Assembly (NCBI RefSeq): GCF_000283155.1
Contig: NW_004454207.1
Span: 16,857,474 to 16,921,473, forward strand
Direction of reading: 5' to 3'
Length of the DNA: 64,000 nucleotides
From: Ceratotherium simum simum
Taxonomy: Eukaryota > Chordata > Mammalia > Perissodactyla > Rhinocerotidae
Translations under genes and position numbers: made by a program
Shown here: one piece after another, positions 45,480-56,242 of the stretch
Position numbering within the stretch: the first letter of the stretch is position 1
Layout: each line of letters begins with the position of its first letter
The notes under the pieces: generated by a model
The model's input: only the letters and a program-made list of their open reading frames with translations
Database searches by the model: none
Told to the model about the DNA's origin: nothing

Positions 45480-45872
45480 ACACGTGTCAAAATATTGACT
45501 CTTCTCACATGAAAATTTAGCCTATTTTTCTATTTATTCTATTCATTATGCCATCTTTTGTGTTTCAAAGTAATATGTTTTATTTGTGTATAGATTTTTA
45601 GGTACTTATGTATTTTCTCGTTTTTTTCTAATACTGATATAAAGGAAATTTATTGATTTGTTTTAATATTTTTATTTTGTAACCGAGTTCTCTAATGAGT
45701 CCTAATTGTTTTCCAGTTACCATTTTATATTTTTTAAGGCACATAAGCATCTTTCCAAGATTTATATACCTCTGATTTTTCTTGTGTCATGTCATTAGCC
45801 AGGACTTCCAAAGCAATGTTAAATAATAGCCATAAAATGTGGCTACTTGTTTTTACCTTAGTCTTTTGCCAT

Positions 45873-45888
45873 TAAGCAGGATGTTTTA
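45873..45888. repeat. Left target-site duplication of nested L1
   Basis: 'taagcaggatgtttta' is exactly repeated at 46295-46310. Confidence 0.95.
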
Positions 45889-46294
45889 TTTTTTGAGATA
45901 TAATTGACAGGTAATATTGTATAAGTTTAAGGTGTACAAGGTGTTGATTTGATACACTTATAGGTTGCAAAATGTTTGCCACCATAGTGTTAGCTACCAC
46001 CTCCATCACCTCACGTAATTACCATTTCTTTTTTGTGGTGAGAACATTTAAGATCTACTCTCTTAGCAACTTTCAAGAATACAATACAGTATTTACTATA
46101 GTCACCGCACTATACCTTAGATTCTCAGAACCTATTCATCTTGTAACTGAAAGTTTGTACCCTTTCACCAACATCTCCCCATTCCCACTCCCCCACCCCC
46201 GCCCCTGGTAACCACTGTTCTACTCTCTGTTTCTATGAGTTCAGCCTTTTTAGATTCCACATGCAAGTGAGATTACACAATATTTGCCTTTCTC
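45889..46294 (-). mobile_element. Nested L1 3' end with perfect 16-bp duplication
   Basis: A 406-bp 5'-truncated L1: T-rich start, 'gagatataattgacaggtaa', 'aaggtgtacaaggtgttgat', 'aagatctactctcttagcaa', 'ccccattcccactcccccac'. The perfect 16-bp target duplication around it shows it inserted into the older L1 ORF2. The 79-codon plus frame here (45972-46211) is an artefact. Confidence 0.96.
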
Positions 46295-46310
46295 TAAGCA
46301 GGATGTTTTA
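46295..46310. repeat. Right target-site duplication of nested L1
   Basis: Exact repeat of 45873-45888. Confidence 0.95.
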
Positions 46311-46731
46311 GATTATTTTTATTTGATAAAGAATGGATACCTGTACCCTAAGTTTGCTTTGAATCCTCAAAATAGACATTGAATTTTATCAAGTGCTTGT
46401 AATAGACCTTTATTTAATAGTTTTCACATGAGACTGATCTGTTTTTCACGTCATCTTTTAGTATAACATTTATTATTACTAGTTTTACAAAATAAGATGG
46501 GAGCTCATCTTTTTAGTGCTTTGTAATAACTTCATTGGTTTTGGAATCTTTTGTTTCTATGAAACTTCCCAAGTGTTTGCTGGTAAAATTATTGAAGCCT
46601 AGGCTTTTATTAGAGGAACTTCCTCAACAGTGATTCCAATTCCCAAGATGTAGTAAAAAATATCCCAGACTAAATCAATGCAAAGTGTTCAATTTTTTAA
46701 AGAATGAAATGATCAATTTTACATTTCAGTA

Positions 46732-46941
46732 CAGTCATCCACCACATAACAGTGTTTCCATCAACAACGGATCACATATACGTCACTGGTCCCATAAGAT
46801 TAGTACCCTATAGCCTAGGTGTGTAGTAGGCTATACCATCTAGGTTTATGTAAGTGCACTCTATGATGTTTGCACAACAATGAAATTGCTTAACCATGCA
46901 TTTTTCAGAACGTATCCCTATTGTTAAGTGACACATGACTG
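46732..46941 (+). mobile_element. 210-bp DNA transposon (Tigger/pogo-like MITE) with TA duplication
   Basis: The left end 'cagtcatccaccacataac' and the reverse complement of the right end 'gttaagtgacacatgactg' pair as terminal inverted repeats (CAGTCAT outermost). The dinucleotide TA stands on both sides (46730-46731 and 46942-46943), the mark of Tc1/mariner-class cut-and-paste transposons. It has no coding capacity. The internal 'gcctaggtgtgtagtaggct' is a well-known part of this mammalian repeat, but I do not give a subfamily name. Confidence 0.85.
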
Positions 46942-47079
46942 TATTAAAATACATATTAAAGCTCCAATAAGTTTTTTAAAGTATTGTTGTAAGGATAGAC
47001 AGACACATCAGACACAACTATGAAGCAGAATAATGAATACACAAACTGAAAAAACATATAAATATAAATATAGCACTTT

Positions 47080-47385
47080 ATAAAGATTTATTTCAAATAA
47101 TGGCAAAAATGGTTTATTTTTCAAATGGCATTTGGACAAATATTACCATTTGGAAAGAAAAGAGTTGGATCCCTACTATATAGCATACACCAAAGTTAAC
47201 TTTAAGTGGATTAAAAATGTAAAGATAAAACCCAAACTACCAAAGTACTAGAGAAAACTTTAGATGAATATGCATAGAAAATTGCGATGGAAAAATGCTT
47301 TAAAAAACATAACCATAGAGGAAGAAAGCCATACTAGAAAAAGACAAATGGATTTAACTGTATCATAACCTTTAAAGGTTGTTCT
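47080..47385 (+). mobile_element. Old L1 ORF2 C-terminal fragment, sense
   Basis: 'ggcatttggacaaatattac', 'ccctactatatagcatacac', 'acttctaagtggattaaaaa'-like, 'ccaaactaccaaagtactag' and 'gaggaagaaagccatactag' match the ORF2 part before the 'HISNKGF' region. Diverged, no open frame. Confidence 0.7.
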
Positions 47386-47840
47386 TAAATATTTGAACTA
47401 CTAATATTAAATCCAAGAATGCCAACAGTCCATGGTAGAAATTTTAATCTTTATTGCAATATGCTTGTCATATTTAAAAGATAGGGTTTTGTTTTAATAA
47501 TTCAAAATGCAGCTCCTTTTTCTGCCTTTGATTGCTTTCTGTAGAAATTCCCCCAGCTGCCAGGCCAAATTTCTCACCCAGTCTCAGGGATTCTCATCGC
47601 CTATCCAACGGGGCATTGGTGCTGCCAAGTTGGCATCAACTCTCTTATTAGCTTCAAGAAGACTTTGGCATCTAAGTGGCTGTGAAAGATGATCACAATT
47701 TAGTCAAAAGACATAATCTTGTCCAGTTACATTTGAAAAAAATCATGTTTCAAGAAAGAACACATACTGTTTGCCTCTCCTGTTTTTACAGTCTTCACAA
47801 ACATCATAAGAATGATTAGTAACTTTGTGTACTCTTTCTG
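47386..47840. other. Unique DNA, nothing recognised
   Basis: A 61-codon frame (47507-47692) has no known motif. The 47520-47690 block is GC-richer and may be an unclassified old repeat. Confidence 0.4.
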
Positions 47841-48020
47841 CTTGTAATTTAAAGAAGGAACTCTGCAGCAATTGAGAAAGAGGGCAAAAACACTAATTCT
47901 CTGAGATAACTTAAAATATTTAAGAATCTGCAGCCACTAATAATTTAATTCAGAATTAAAGCAGAGCAATTGAAGTCATTTCCAGCCATAAGTACACAAA
48001 TAGAAAGCAAAATCTTATAA
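47840..48020. promoter_or_regulatory. Candidate conserved non-coding block
   Basis: Repeat-free, with a cluster of AT-core motifs ('cactaataatttaattcaga', 'aattgaagtcatttccagcc') and no coding frame. The call rests on texture only. Confidence 0.25.
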
Positions 48021-50703
48021 TTGTCTGGTGTTTAAAGACAAGAGTTATTTAAAACTATTTTTTTTGACTTCTAGATTTTCTTAATTTTCTCAATTACTGC
48101 TAGAAAATACTGTCAAGTTTGGAAAGTCCTTTTAATCAAAGTCTAGCATATTAAATTCTGGAGTCCATACAGGTAGAAACATAATTGTTTATTATTTTTT
48201 TCTTTTAATCTTTGAGTAGCATTGGGAATTAATGATTCCCTTAGTTTTCTTACCTGCAAAAATGTGAGTGCTCTTGTCTACTTCAGCAAAGTTTGACTAA
48301 TGACAAATGTCTGTATGGCATTGAACCAAATGGACTATATCATAGAATGTCTATTTTCGCTGAGATCTTAATAAGTATTCCTTGGTAAATAGTTTATGGT
48401 CAAACAATTTTCGGAAAACTGGAATCAATACAGGTAAATTTAATAAATGCCTGAAGAACTTTTTAAAATGTGCATTCTGATGTTCCAAGGGATGTTCATA
48501 GCATCCAGCATGTCCTACAAATATTTGAACATCGAACTAAACCTTTTCGCACACAATATCTATTTATATATATTGAGAAACTTGTGTTACATGGAACATA
48601 ATTTGGAAACTGCAAGGCCTGATAAAATATGCAGTATGAAAATCTGTGCATCATGTGATAATAGCTATCCTTATTAATTCATCTAAATAGTATTTATTGA
48701 GGACATTCCCTTGAAGGTGCCATGCTGAATGGCTCCGTAACTAGAATTCTATCCTACCTCAGCTTTATACTGTGGCTTAGATCCAATGCTTCCTGTATGA
48801 ACACAAATAAATATGATCAGGTAAAGCAATTTGATGCCTTCGAAAAGAGGGTATTTTATGTTTGATTATTTAACTAAAAAGGCAGTTCATTGGTATACCT
48901 CCTTATTTACCTTTGTGCATGTGGTTAATAAGTAAAGTATGAATTCATTTCAATGTCTTTTATATTAATATGTTTTGATTATTGCCACTTTCAAAATTTG
49001 ATATGGGAAAGGTTAGTCTCCAGACAAGGATTAACACAGGCATTTTCTCCCATTGTTTAATTTGTTTCTAATTTCTTGTGAGTTTCTTTTATGTGAGTTT
49101 CACTGTACTAGAAATGCAATTATGTAAAAAAATTTATAAAATATAATCTGTTTTTTGGGAATCAATTTTATCTCTGAATCACATAGTGATTTCTATGGTC
49201 TGCAAAGTAGTTACCATTGTTTTTGAATTATATTTTACACGTATTCAAAATGAAGGATAATATTCATGTTATAATAAGTAGTACGGCACATTGGCTGCAA
49301 GGAAGAGGAGTGTACAAATTAACTTTAAGACGGTTTACCTTGAGGATTGTGAAATACAAAGGTATAGTATTTCTAAGACAGGAATGTACGTCAGCTGTCA
49401 AGGAGAACTAGAAATTATAGCTCTGCCTTATTGGGACATAACATGAGCTCAAGTGACCCCGTTCTCATTGTTCATCTATCCCTGACACTTTCCATTAAGA
49501 AGACTTGATTGGGTCAGTTTTCTGTGATCCTATATGAAACACCTCTGATAAACAAGGTTTCAAATCAAGGTATCTCAGAAAGGTAATTGGCCTCCTAGTA
49601 CCCTGACTTCCCTTTGGCTTGTGCACAAATTCAGTCTGGGTCCAGTCAGTGGAGGACAGCCCCTATGATAGCTTCTCTCTGTTCACGTTGAAAAAGATCC
49701 AGGAAGAGCTGCTCTGCAAAAAAGATTTTCATATGGCTCCTTCTTCTCAGAGGGGCAATGTTTCAGATACTTTGAAACTTCATGGCCTGTCAAGTACACA
49801 CATGTCGAAGTAATGCAGGTGAGAGATTCTTCTGACAACTTATAGAAAGTGATATTTTAATCCAGAGCTCTAGAATGTTTGTGGGCAGCATAAGATAACT
49901 CTAGATTAAAACCTTTTCATTTTTATACTTACTCTGCAAGTTTTTGTAATTTGCTGTCTGTCCTCATAAATACAGGTAGATACCTGCATCTAGAAAACAT
50001 ATGGATGTATATAAGCAGTAAATGGTAAACTACATGTATGGCCATTTACATGTGCTACAAATAGTAAGGGAACATTAAAATATATATGCATGAAATAAGC
50101 ACGTATTTGTCTTTAAATTAGTGGGTCTCAACACTGTTTTATTCCTCAGCACAATACCATGACCCAGCATGTTCCCATCAGTAATATTCTCTCTCAATAC
50201 ACTGTGCTTCTGGAATGAAGGCCATTGGCGCCAGTCTTCATGGGTGGAGATGAACAAAGTTTGAAAATATATTGTTGAAGCTTTTTCCAGAGTGTAGTTG
50301 ACTTATCTGACATAACCAAGACCAATGGTTGTTGGGCTAAAGCAGGGAATCGTAAAAATAGATTACACACTATAAATAAACATTTTACTTAATAAAAAAT
50401 ACAAGTGCATTCATTTATTAATCTTCTCATGTAGGGCCAAGACTTTTGCCTTCAATATTGGTTTCCTTATTGAGGTTTTGAGTCTTTTTTGCAAACTCTA
50501 TTCTTAGTGCATCATCAAGAATTTCCAATTTCAGTTTCTTTAAAATGGAATAAAACATAAATGTAATAATTGTGAAGCGATATGATTATAGAATCCTCCT
50601 ATATTTTTTCTTTGCTCCCATCTTTAAGAGTTGACTCATAAATACCTAATTTAATAGCAGTTTGTTTTAGTGAGTTTTTTTTTGTGGCCAGATGGTGAAG
50701 GAC
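48021..50703. other. Repeat-poor AT-rich DNA, no gene called
   Basis: About 2.7 kb with few repeats. 48680-48730 ('aatagtatttattgaggaca') resembles a short antisense L2-like end. Open frames of 60-76 codons have no motifs. Confidence 0.45.
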
Positions 50704-50948
50704 GTTTTTAATTTTTTTAAAAACACCTTATTGAGGCATGATTGATATGTAAAAAGCTGTACATATTAATGAATATACAACTCTATGAGTTTGGGGATAA
50801 GTATACACCCATGAAACCATCACCACCATCAAAGCTATATATATATTCATCACCTCCTGAAGTTTTCTTGTGCCCTCTTTACTATTATTGCCATTATTTT
50901 TTTCGTCTGTGGTAAGAACACTTAACATAAGATCTACCCTCTTAGCAA
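50704..50948 (-). mobile_element. Second inverted L1, 3' part (antisense)
   Basis: T-rich complement of the tail (50704-50720), then 'attgaggcatgattgatatg', 'cacccatgaaaccatcacca' and 'aagatctaccctcttagcaa', the antisense L1 3'UTR. Confidence 0.85.
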
Positions 50949-51255
50949 TATGAACCAGTAATCTCACTTCTGGGTATTTATCCAAAGGAACTTAAATCAG
51001 GATCTTGAAGACATACCTGCACACTCGTGTTCATTGCAGCACTATTCACAGTAGCAAGACATGGAAATAAACTAAATGACCATCGACAGATGAATGAAGA
51101 AATCGTGGTATATACGTACCATGGAATATTATTCAACCTTAAAAAAATAAAGATCCTGCCATTTGCAGCAACATGGATGGACCTGGAGGACATTATGCTA
51201 AGTGCAATAAGCCAGACACAGAAAGACAAATACTGTATGATCTCACTTATGTGTA
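50949..51255 (+). mobile_element. Second inverted L1, 5' part (sense)
   Basis: At 50949 the orientation flips to sense ORF2 end: 'aatctcacttctgggtattt', 'cattgcagcactattcacag', 'acatggatggacctggagga', 'tgtatgatctcacttatgtg'. The sense part ends and the antisense part begins at different 3'UTR positions, so a few hundred bases of L1 are missing between the halves. Both ORFs that cover it (51027-51269 plus, 50978-51229 minus) are L1 remnants. Confidence 0.88.
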
Positions 51256-51690
51256 GTGACTCACTTTAATCCAGTCTTTTCAAAATTTCAACTTAGTTTT
51301 TGTAGAAATAACCTTTTTTTTGTACTCACATTTCATTCTTTTGCATAATTTATAATTGCATAATTCTATTATGTAGTAAACTGGTAATTATAGGTTCTGG
51401 AACAAGCTCAGCAGACTGTTATTAAGCAGACAACTCTCTGGTCAAGGAAGCATGCAGAGCGTTGAGGGAACAGTGATGCCTTTTAATCCAGCGAGTCTAT
51501 TGCAAAAAAACTCCTACTCTCAAAACCTCCTTCCAGGAGTTCCTGATAAGTCCTTCCTACTTCCCTAGTTCCTTGTCCTCTGCTCTGCTTTCCTACTCAC
51601 CTGCTTTCTTGAGAACCACCACTTTAAATGAGTCTACCATCTGTTGAATATTGCCATCTTCCTGGATGAATTGCTTTCTTCTTCCTATAA
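51256..51690. other. Unique DNA, nothing recognised
   Basis: No repeat or gene recognised. Confidence 0.5.
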
Positions 51691-51702
51691 AAATGGAATC
51701 CA

Positions 51703-51955
51703 GGGGCCGGCCTGGTGGTGTAGTGGTTAAGTTCGTGTGCTGCGCTTCAGCAGCCCTGGGATCGCAGGTTCCAATCCTGGGCGCGGACCTGCGCAATGCT
51801 TATCAAGCCATGCTGTGGCGGCGTCCCATATGTAAAGTAGAGGAAGATGGGCAAAGATGTTAGCCTAGGGCCAATCTTCCTCAGTAAAAAGAGGATGATT
51901 GGCAACAGATGTTAGCTCAGGGCTAATCTTCCTCACCAAAAAAAAAAAAAAAAAA
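51703..51955 (+). mobile_element. ERE SINE, sense, long A tail
   Basis: Head 'ggggccggcctggtggtgta', A-box-like 'tggtgtagtgg', B-box-like 'ggttccaatcc', body 'gcttatcaagccatgctgtg', two tail blocks and an uninterrupted A run of about 20 bases (51938-51955). 'ggaatcca' flanks it at 51695-51702 and 51956-51963. The long pure tail suggests a fairly young copy. Confidence 0.95.
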
Positions 51956-51963
51956 GGAATCCA

Positions 51964-52394
51964 TGAATATTTTTTAGCCCCTTGATGTGCTCTATTTATT
52001 AAGGAGAAGGATCATTTCCTGATTGCCCAGGAATTTACAAGCCTGGCATGGCCCAGGCAAGACCGCAGAAGAAACTCACTTCAGTATTGTTTTTCTGCTT
52101 TACGCTCTTTCCTGATCTAGTATTTCAGTGGTGTAAATCACTCAGTCTATCACAGAATGTTTTCAGAGGCTGCAACTCAACTTAAGCAGGATGAGCTGTG
52201 AGCATCTTGAACTTTAGAGGAGGCCCCGGAAATCATAATCCTTATAGAAAAAGAAAAATCCTTGGGGCAGTCTAATGGACATTGCCCAAAGACCAAATTA
52301 AGAGATTGAAGTTGCCAGGTTTAGCATCTCTCAGGAGGCACTCCTCCACCATATCCTGCATATTAACAGCCAAAGAATAAAGCCATAAATCCCC
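51964..52394. other. Unique DNA, nothing recognised
   Basis: No repeat or gene recognised. Confidence 0.5.
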
Positions 52395-52397
52395 ATC

Positions 52398-52566
52398 CTA
52401 ACTGTACATCAAAATCACATGTGGAGTTTTGAAAATACAGAAACCTTGGTCCACTCTCATTATTACCAAATTTGAATATTCCAGAGCAGCGGCCCAGATT
52501 AAGGAATTAGTTTTTAAAACATTATGGGTGGTTACGATGTTCAGCCAACTTTGAAAAGTCACTGGA
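52398..52566 (+). mobile_element. MER5A-like hAT MITE
   Basis: 'acatcaaaatcacatgtgga', 'gttttgaaaatacagaaacc', 'cagattaaggaattagtttt' and 'actttgaaaagtcactgg' follow MER5-type order, strongly diverged. Confidence 0.6.
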
Positions 52567-52829
52567 ATAAATATATGAAACATAGTTGTATTTTTGCAAA
52601 AATGAGTTTCTAAATGATAAATGTTTTCCTTTTACATATGGATGCACCTTTTAGGTTACGATGGCTTCTATCTTGGCAAATGAAGTCATTGCAGAAACTG
52701 AAAAACACACCTGAAGGAAATCTGTTTGGGAAAAAAAGGGGTCAGCTCAGTGAATGAGTGCCAGCGGGGCAGCCTCTCGTCCAAGGTTCTTTGCTGTTCC
52801 CTCTGAACCCAAAGCAATGCTCTTGCTTA

Positions 52830-53020
52830 AACCAGATGCTTCTCAAAACATGAACGTGCATAAGGATGACCTGTGGGCGGGCAGGGCTGAGGAGCAAGAG
52901 ACTGTTAAATGTAGATGCTGATTCACTAAGTCTGAGGTGGCCTGAGACTGTGCATTTCCAACAAGCTCCCTGCTGCTGCTGCTGCCGCCAGTCCAAGGAT
53001 CACACTGCACAGCCAGTGTT
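52830..53020 (+). mobile_element. MER5-like hAT remnant with a small CTG run
   Basis: 'gatgcttctcaaaacatgaa', 'gcataaggatgacctgtggg', 'gattcactaagtctgaggtg' and 'gcatttccaacaagctccct' match MER5 blocks. A short (CTG)n run, 'ctgctgctgctgctg', lies at 52970-52984. The 84- and 95-codon frames through it are artefacts. Confidence 0.6.
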
Positions 53021-53169
53021 TAAGCATCAAAAATCCACGAGTTTTTACCTAAAAAATTTAGGTTTACATTTTCTGATATTTGTTTTCCATTTAAAACTGC
53101 TAAAATTTATTTGCTACCATCCAGGAATTAAATCCCTGGAAAAGAAAAAATAAAATAAAAATAAAATCT

Positions 53170-53480
53170 TTTATCACTTTAAATGAAGAGACGAAGTGTG
53201 GGATGTATTCACGCTGGACCGTTAATGGTGTCAGCTCTTTGCCTGTGAACACCAGGAATTGGGTCAGCTCTCTGTAATCGAGGAGATCAGATCATCTAAT
53301 TTCCTAATGGAGCTAACCACCTGCAAACAGTCTTCCCTCCAGGCTCATGTCACTAAATGCCAATGACTTATTTGTTTCAGGGTTATTTGTTAATTGTAGA
53401 TGTTGCAAATGATTAGTTAGTATGAATGCATGAACATGGTGGACACAATGGGGGCGTTTTGCCTTTCAATCTATTATCAC
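53170..53480. promoter_or_regulatory. Candidate conserved non-coding block
   Basis: Repeat-free, balanced composition, with motifs such as 'ctctgtaatcgaggagatca', 'gatcatctaatttcctaatg', 'gttatttgttaattgtagat' and 'gcaaatgattagttagtatg'. No coding frame. Texture-based call only. Confidence 0.28.
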
Positions 53481-53864
53481 TGGCGTAGCATTTCTAGGGT
53501 AATAGGAATTTTTCTCTTTTATAGTGAAGTGTGAGTTTTGAACTGAATTCTAACCCAGTGTATGAATCCTTCTTAGAGATAACTGTGTTCCCATGTTTTC
53601 TCAAAGAGCGTAAATATTTTAGTGAATGTTGTCACTGTGTTTGTCTTCATGCAGCCCACTGAATATCTGCACCCTTGAGTATTGAGGAAAAACTCTCTTT
53701 CCTTTTCACTTATAAAAAGGTATGTAATGCAGTGAACATTGTGACCCTGTCCCAAATCCTAATCTGCTTTCCCTGAGATCCCGTGGGAAATATCCACTGG
53801 GGAGAATTCATTCTCATCTTCATTGCTAATATCTGCTGTTCTTCGTTTGCATGTAGATACCAAC

Positions 53865-53970
53865 CTTCATTTATCAATACTTGTTGGGCTCACTCATGCT
53901 AGGCAGTGTGCTGTGCCCACAGATACAGCTTTATAGACTTGAGAAAGACACCCTGCCCCTAAGGGGTTTA
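53865..53970 (-). mobile_element. Antisense L2-like fragment
   Basis: 'catttatcaatacttgttgg', 'ctcatgctaggcagtgtgct' and 'ctaaggggtttacagtccag' match the antisense 3' end order. Confidence 0.5.
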
Positions 53971-54224
53971 CAGTCCAGTTTGTCTCAATTTACACAAGCA
54001 ACTGAGAATAAAATTATCCAGTTAAAAAAGATGTGTAGTTTTAAAGTACTTTCAAGATTTGTTGTTACTTTTGTCTTCATTAACATTTCTAGGGAAAAAA
54101 AAGAATCAAACAGTATAGATTGTGCAATAAGTGAGAGAGTATGCTGAAGGAGAAAATGAACTACACTAGGGGAGAGGTGATGGGAATTCTAATAACCCAC
54201 ACGCTGTGTATCAGCTCTTCCTTT

Positions 54225-54425
54225 CTTTCACAAACACTTATTGAGCACCTACTAGGTTCAACCAAAAAGATCACAGTTTTATGATAACAGTATGTTTCAG
54301 ATTCCATGAGAATATTGTCTCAATAAGCAGTTCACCTAAACATTGAGATTCTGTTGCCTCATCTGTAAAAACAGATAATAACATCCTCCCTGTCCAAAGG
54401 CAATGAGCTGAAATAAGTGATTTCT
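54225..54425 (+). mobile_element. Small L2-like and MIR remnants
   Basis: 54228-54255 has 'cacttattgagcacctacta' (antisense L2-like end). 54350-54425 has a MIR sense piece: 'gttgcctcatctgtaaaaac' and 'gataataacatcctccctgt'. Confidence 0.45.
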
Positions 54426-54935
54426 GGTTTTCCTTCTATGCAATAATATCTAAGAAGGAGAGAGAAGGGAGATTGAAAAAACTATGAGCTGGAGCTTAAA
54501 ATGACTTCCTGGGACAGTAGTATCACAAGTGAAACCCAACTTGTCTCTCTCATTGAATATGAGATTCATATCCCCCCACAAAGATACCAATTTTCATTTT
54601 ACCAGTTAACCAGTAATAGCTGGGTCTTAGAACATAGACCTATATGCTCATTTCTGCCATGAGCAGAAAAACTGGATGTTTCAGCTTGTTCTTACTCCAT
54701 AAAAGCCCAATGGGTTTGGAGTCTAAGACCGGATGGAACTTGGTGTCACACCAATGCCTCTCAACGATTCCTTCCACTAGTTCCTGTAGGAAGACAACCA
54801 GTAGTTATGCACACGACGTTTTTAACTGTGACTAGGCTCTGTTCTCTAATTCCCATTGGAACTTCCATTGTAAGAATGACTCTAAGAAGCATTGAAGATA
54901 TTTTCCCATTGACTCTGAAGCTAAACATAAATGTG
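54426..54935. other. Unique DNA, nothing recognised
   Basis: Frames of about 65 codons on both strands (54644-55010) overlap and are motif-free. Confidence 0.45.
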
Positions 54936-54939
54936 TCCA

Positions 54940-55080
54940 ATGACTTTGTAACTTTGGGCAAGATTCCTAAACTCTCTTTTCACAGATTCTCATTTATAAC
55001 ATGGGGATAGACTTGTTTCAGGATTTGATGAGCTCATGTATATAAAGTGCCTAGTAAAGTGACCAGTACATTTTCAGTCC
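54940..55080 (+). mobile_element. MIR SINE remnant, sense
   Basis: 'gtaactttgggcaagattcc', 'ttcacagattctcatttata', 'acatggggatagacttgttt' and 'gtgcctagtaaagtgaccag' are in MIR order. Confidence 0.65.
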
Positions 55081-55549
55081 TCATTATATTTGTAAGTATG
55101 GTATTATTGGTTCTTATTATAGACAAAAATTTACTGAACTGGGGAACAACAGAAGAGACATAAGAATTTTATCTTTTCCTTTTCTAGATGTGTATATACT
55201 ATAGACAACACTTAAAATGGATATTTCTCTGCAGATTATCTTACTGTTAGGTATAAAAATTAATTAGGGAGAAAATTCATAACAATTTAAACTTTCTATG
55301 AAAACTTAGGGAAATAATATATTTTAATTGTTTTTTTTATTCCAAGCAAAAGAAAAAAAACCCAAAAAACAAATGCTTACTAATAATTTAATGTAAAGCT
55401 AAAAATTGCCTTAGGATATACTTCCTACCTGGTAGAAGTAGGCAAATTGGTATAAATAGTCTTATGGGTGTCACACACCTGTTCTTCTCCCCAGAGCAGT
55501 TCAGTTGGAGGCATGATAGTAAAAGGAAGGTCACCAAGTACTATTAAAA
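55081..55549. other. AT-rich unique DNA, nothing recognised
   Basis: No repeat or gene recognised. Confidence 0.5.
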
Positions 55550-55560
55550 CTCTATTTCTA

Positions 55561-55818
55561 GGGGGCCTGTCAGTGGCGCAGCAGTTAAGTTTGTGCATTC
55601 CACTTCAGGGGCCTGGGGTTCACTGGTTTCGATCCTGGGAGCAGACCTACTCACCGCTCATCAAGCCATGCTCAGGCGGTGTCCCACGTAGAAGAACTAG
55701 AAGGACCTCCAACTAGGATATACAACTATGTACTGCTTTAAGGAGAAAAAAGAAAAAGAGGAAGATTGGCAACAGTTATTAGCTCATGGCCAATCTTCCT
55801 CAAAAAAAAAAAAAAAAC
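55561..55818 (+). mobile_element. ERE SINE, sense
   Basis: Head 'ggggcctgtcagtggcgcag', B-box-like 'ggtttcgatcc', body 'gctcatcaagccatgctcag', 'agaagaactagaaggacctc' and an A tail (55802-55817). 'ctctatttcta' at 55550-55560 recurs as 'ctctttttcta' at 55819-55829. It combines body blocks of both ERE subtypes, so it may be an intermediate or recombinant form. Confidence 0.93.
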
Positions 55819-55918
55819 CTCTTTTTCTAGGGAACCAGCACTGTTGGTAACAATGTGTAAAATACCTACACTTTTCTGTGGCTGCCATGGTGCCATATGT
55901 TGTAACTTGGGATCTTTT

Positions 55919-56226
55919 GTTGTTGTTGTTGTAAGGAAGATCAGCCCTGAGCTAACCTCCATGCTAATCCTCCTCTTTTTGCTGAGGAAGACCGGCCCTG
56001 AGCTAACATCTATTGCCAATCCTCCTCCTTTTTTTTCCCCTTTTTCTCCCCAAAGCCCCAGTAGATAGTTGTGTGTCATAGCTGCACATCCTTCTAGTTG
56101 CTGTATGTGGGACGCCGCCTCAGCATGGCCGGAGAAGCAGTGTGTCAGTGTGCACCCAGGATCCGAATCCAGCCGGCCAGTAGCGGAGCGCACACACTTA
56201 CCCGCTGAGCCACAGGGCCGGCCCCA
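55919..56226 (-). mobile_element. ERE SINE, antisense, 16-bp target duplication
   Basis: A (TTG)n-like tail complement, two 'gaagatcagccctgagctaa'-type blocks, 'agccccagtagatagttgtg', B box complement 'ggatccgaatcca' and head complement 'ccacagggccggcccc'. 'taacttgggatctttt' (55903-55918) and 'taacttgagatctttt' (56227-56242) flank it with one mismatch. It faces the sense ERE 100 bp upstream. Confidence 0.96.
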
Positions 56227-56242
56227 TAACTTGAGATCTTTT

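Larger units (their letters stand above)
45480..46680 (-). mobile_element. Old L1 ORF2 fragment, antisense, interrupted
   Basis: Antisense ORF2 blocks such as 'atactgatataaaggaaatt', 'agccaggacttccaaagcaa', 'tgttaaataatagccataaa', then after the interruption 'cattgaattttatcaagtgc' and 'catgagactgatctg' are those of the reverse transcriptase region in reverse. It is heavily diverged and contains the insertion at 45889-46294. Confidence 0.75.
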
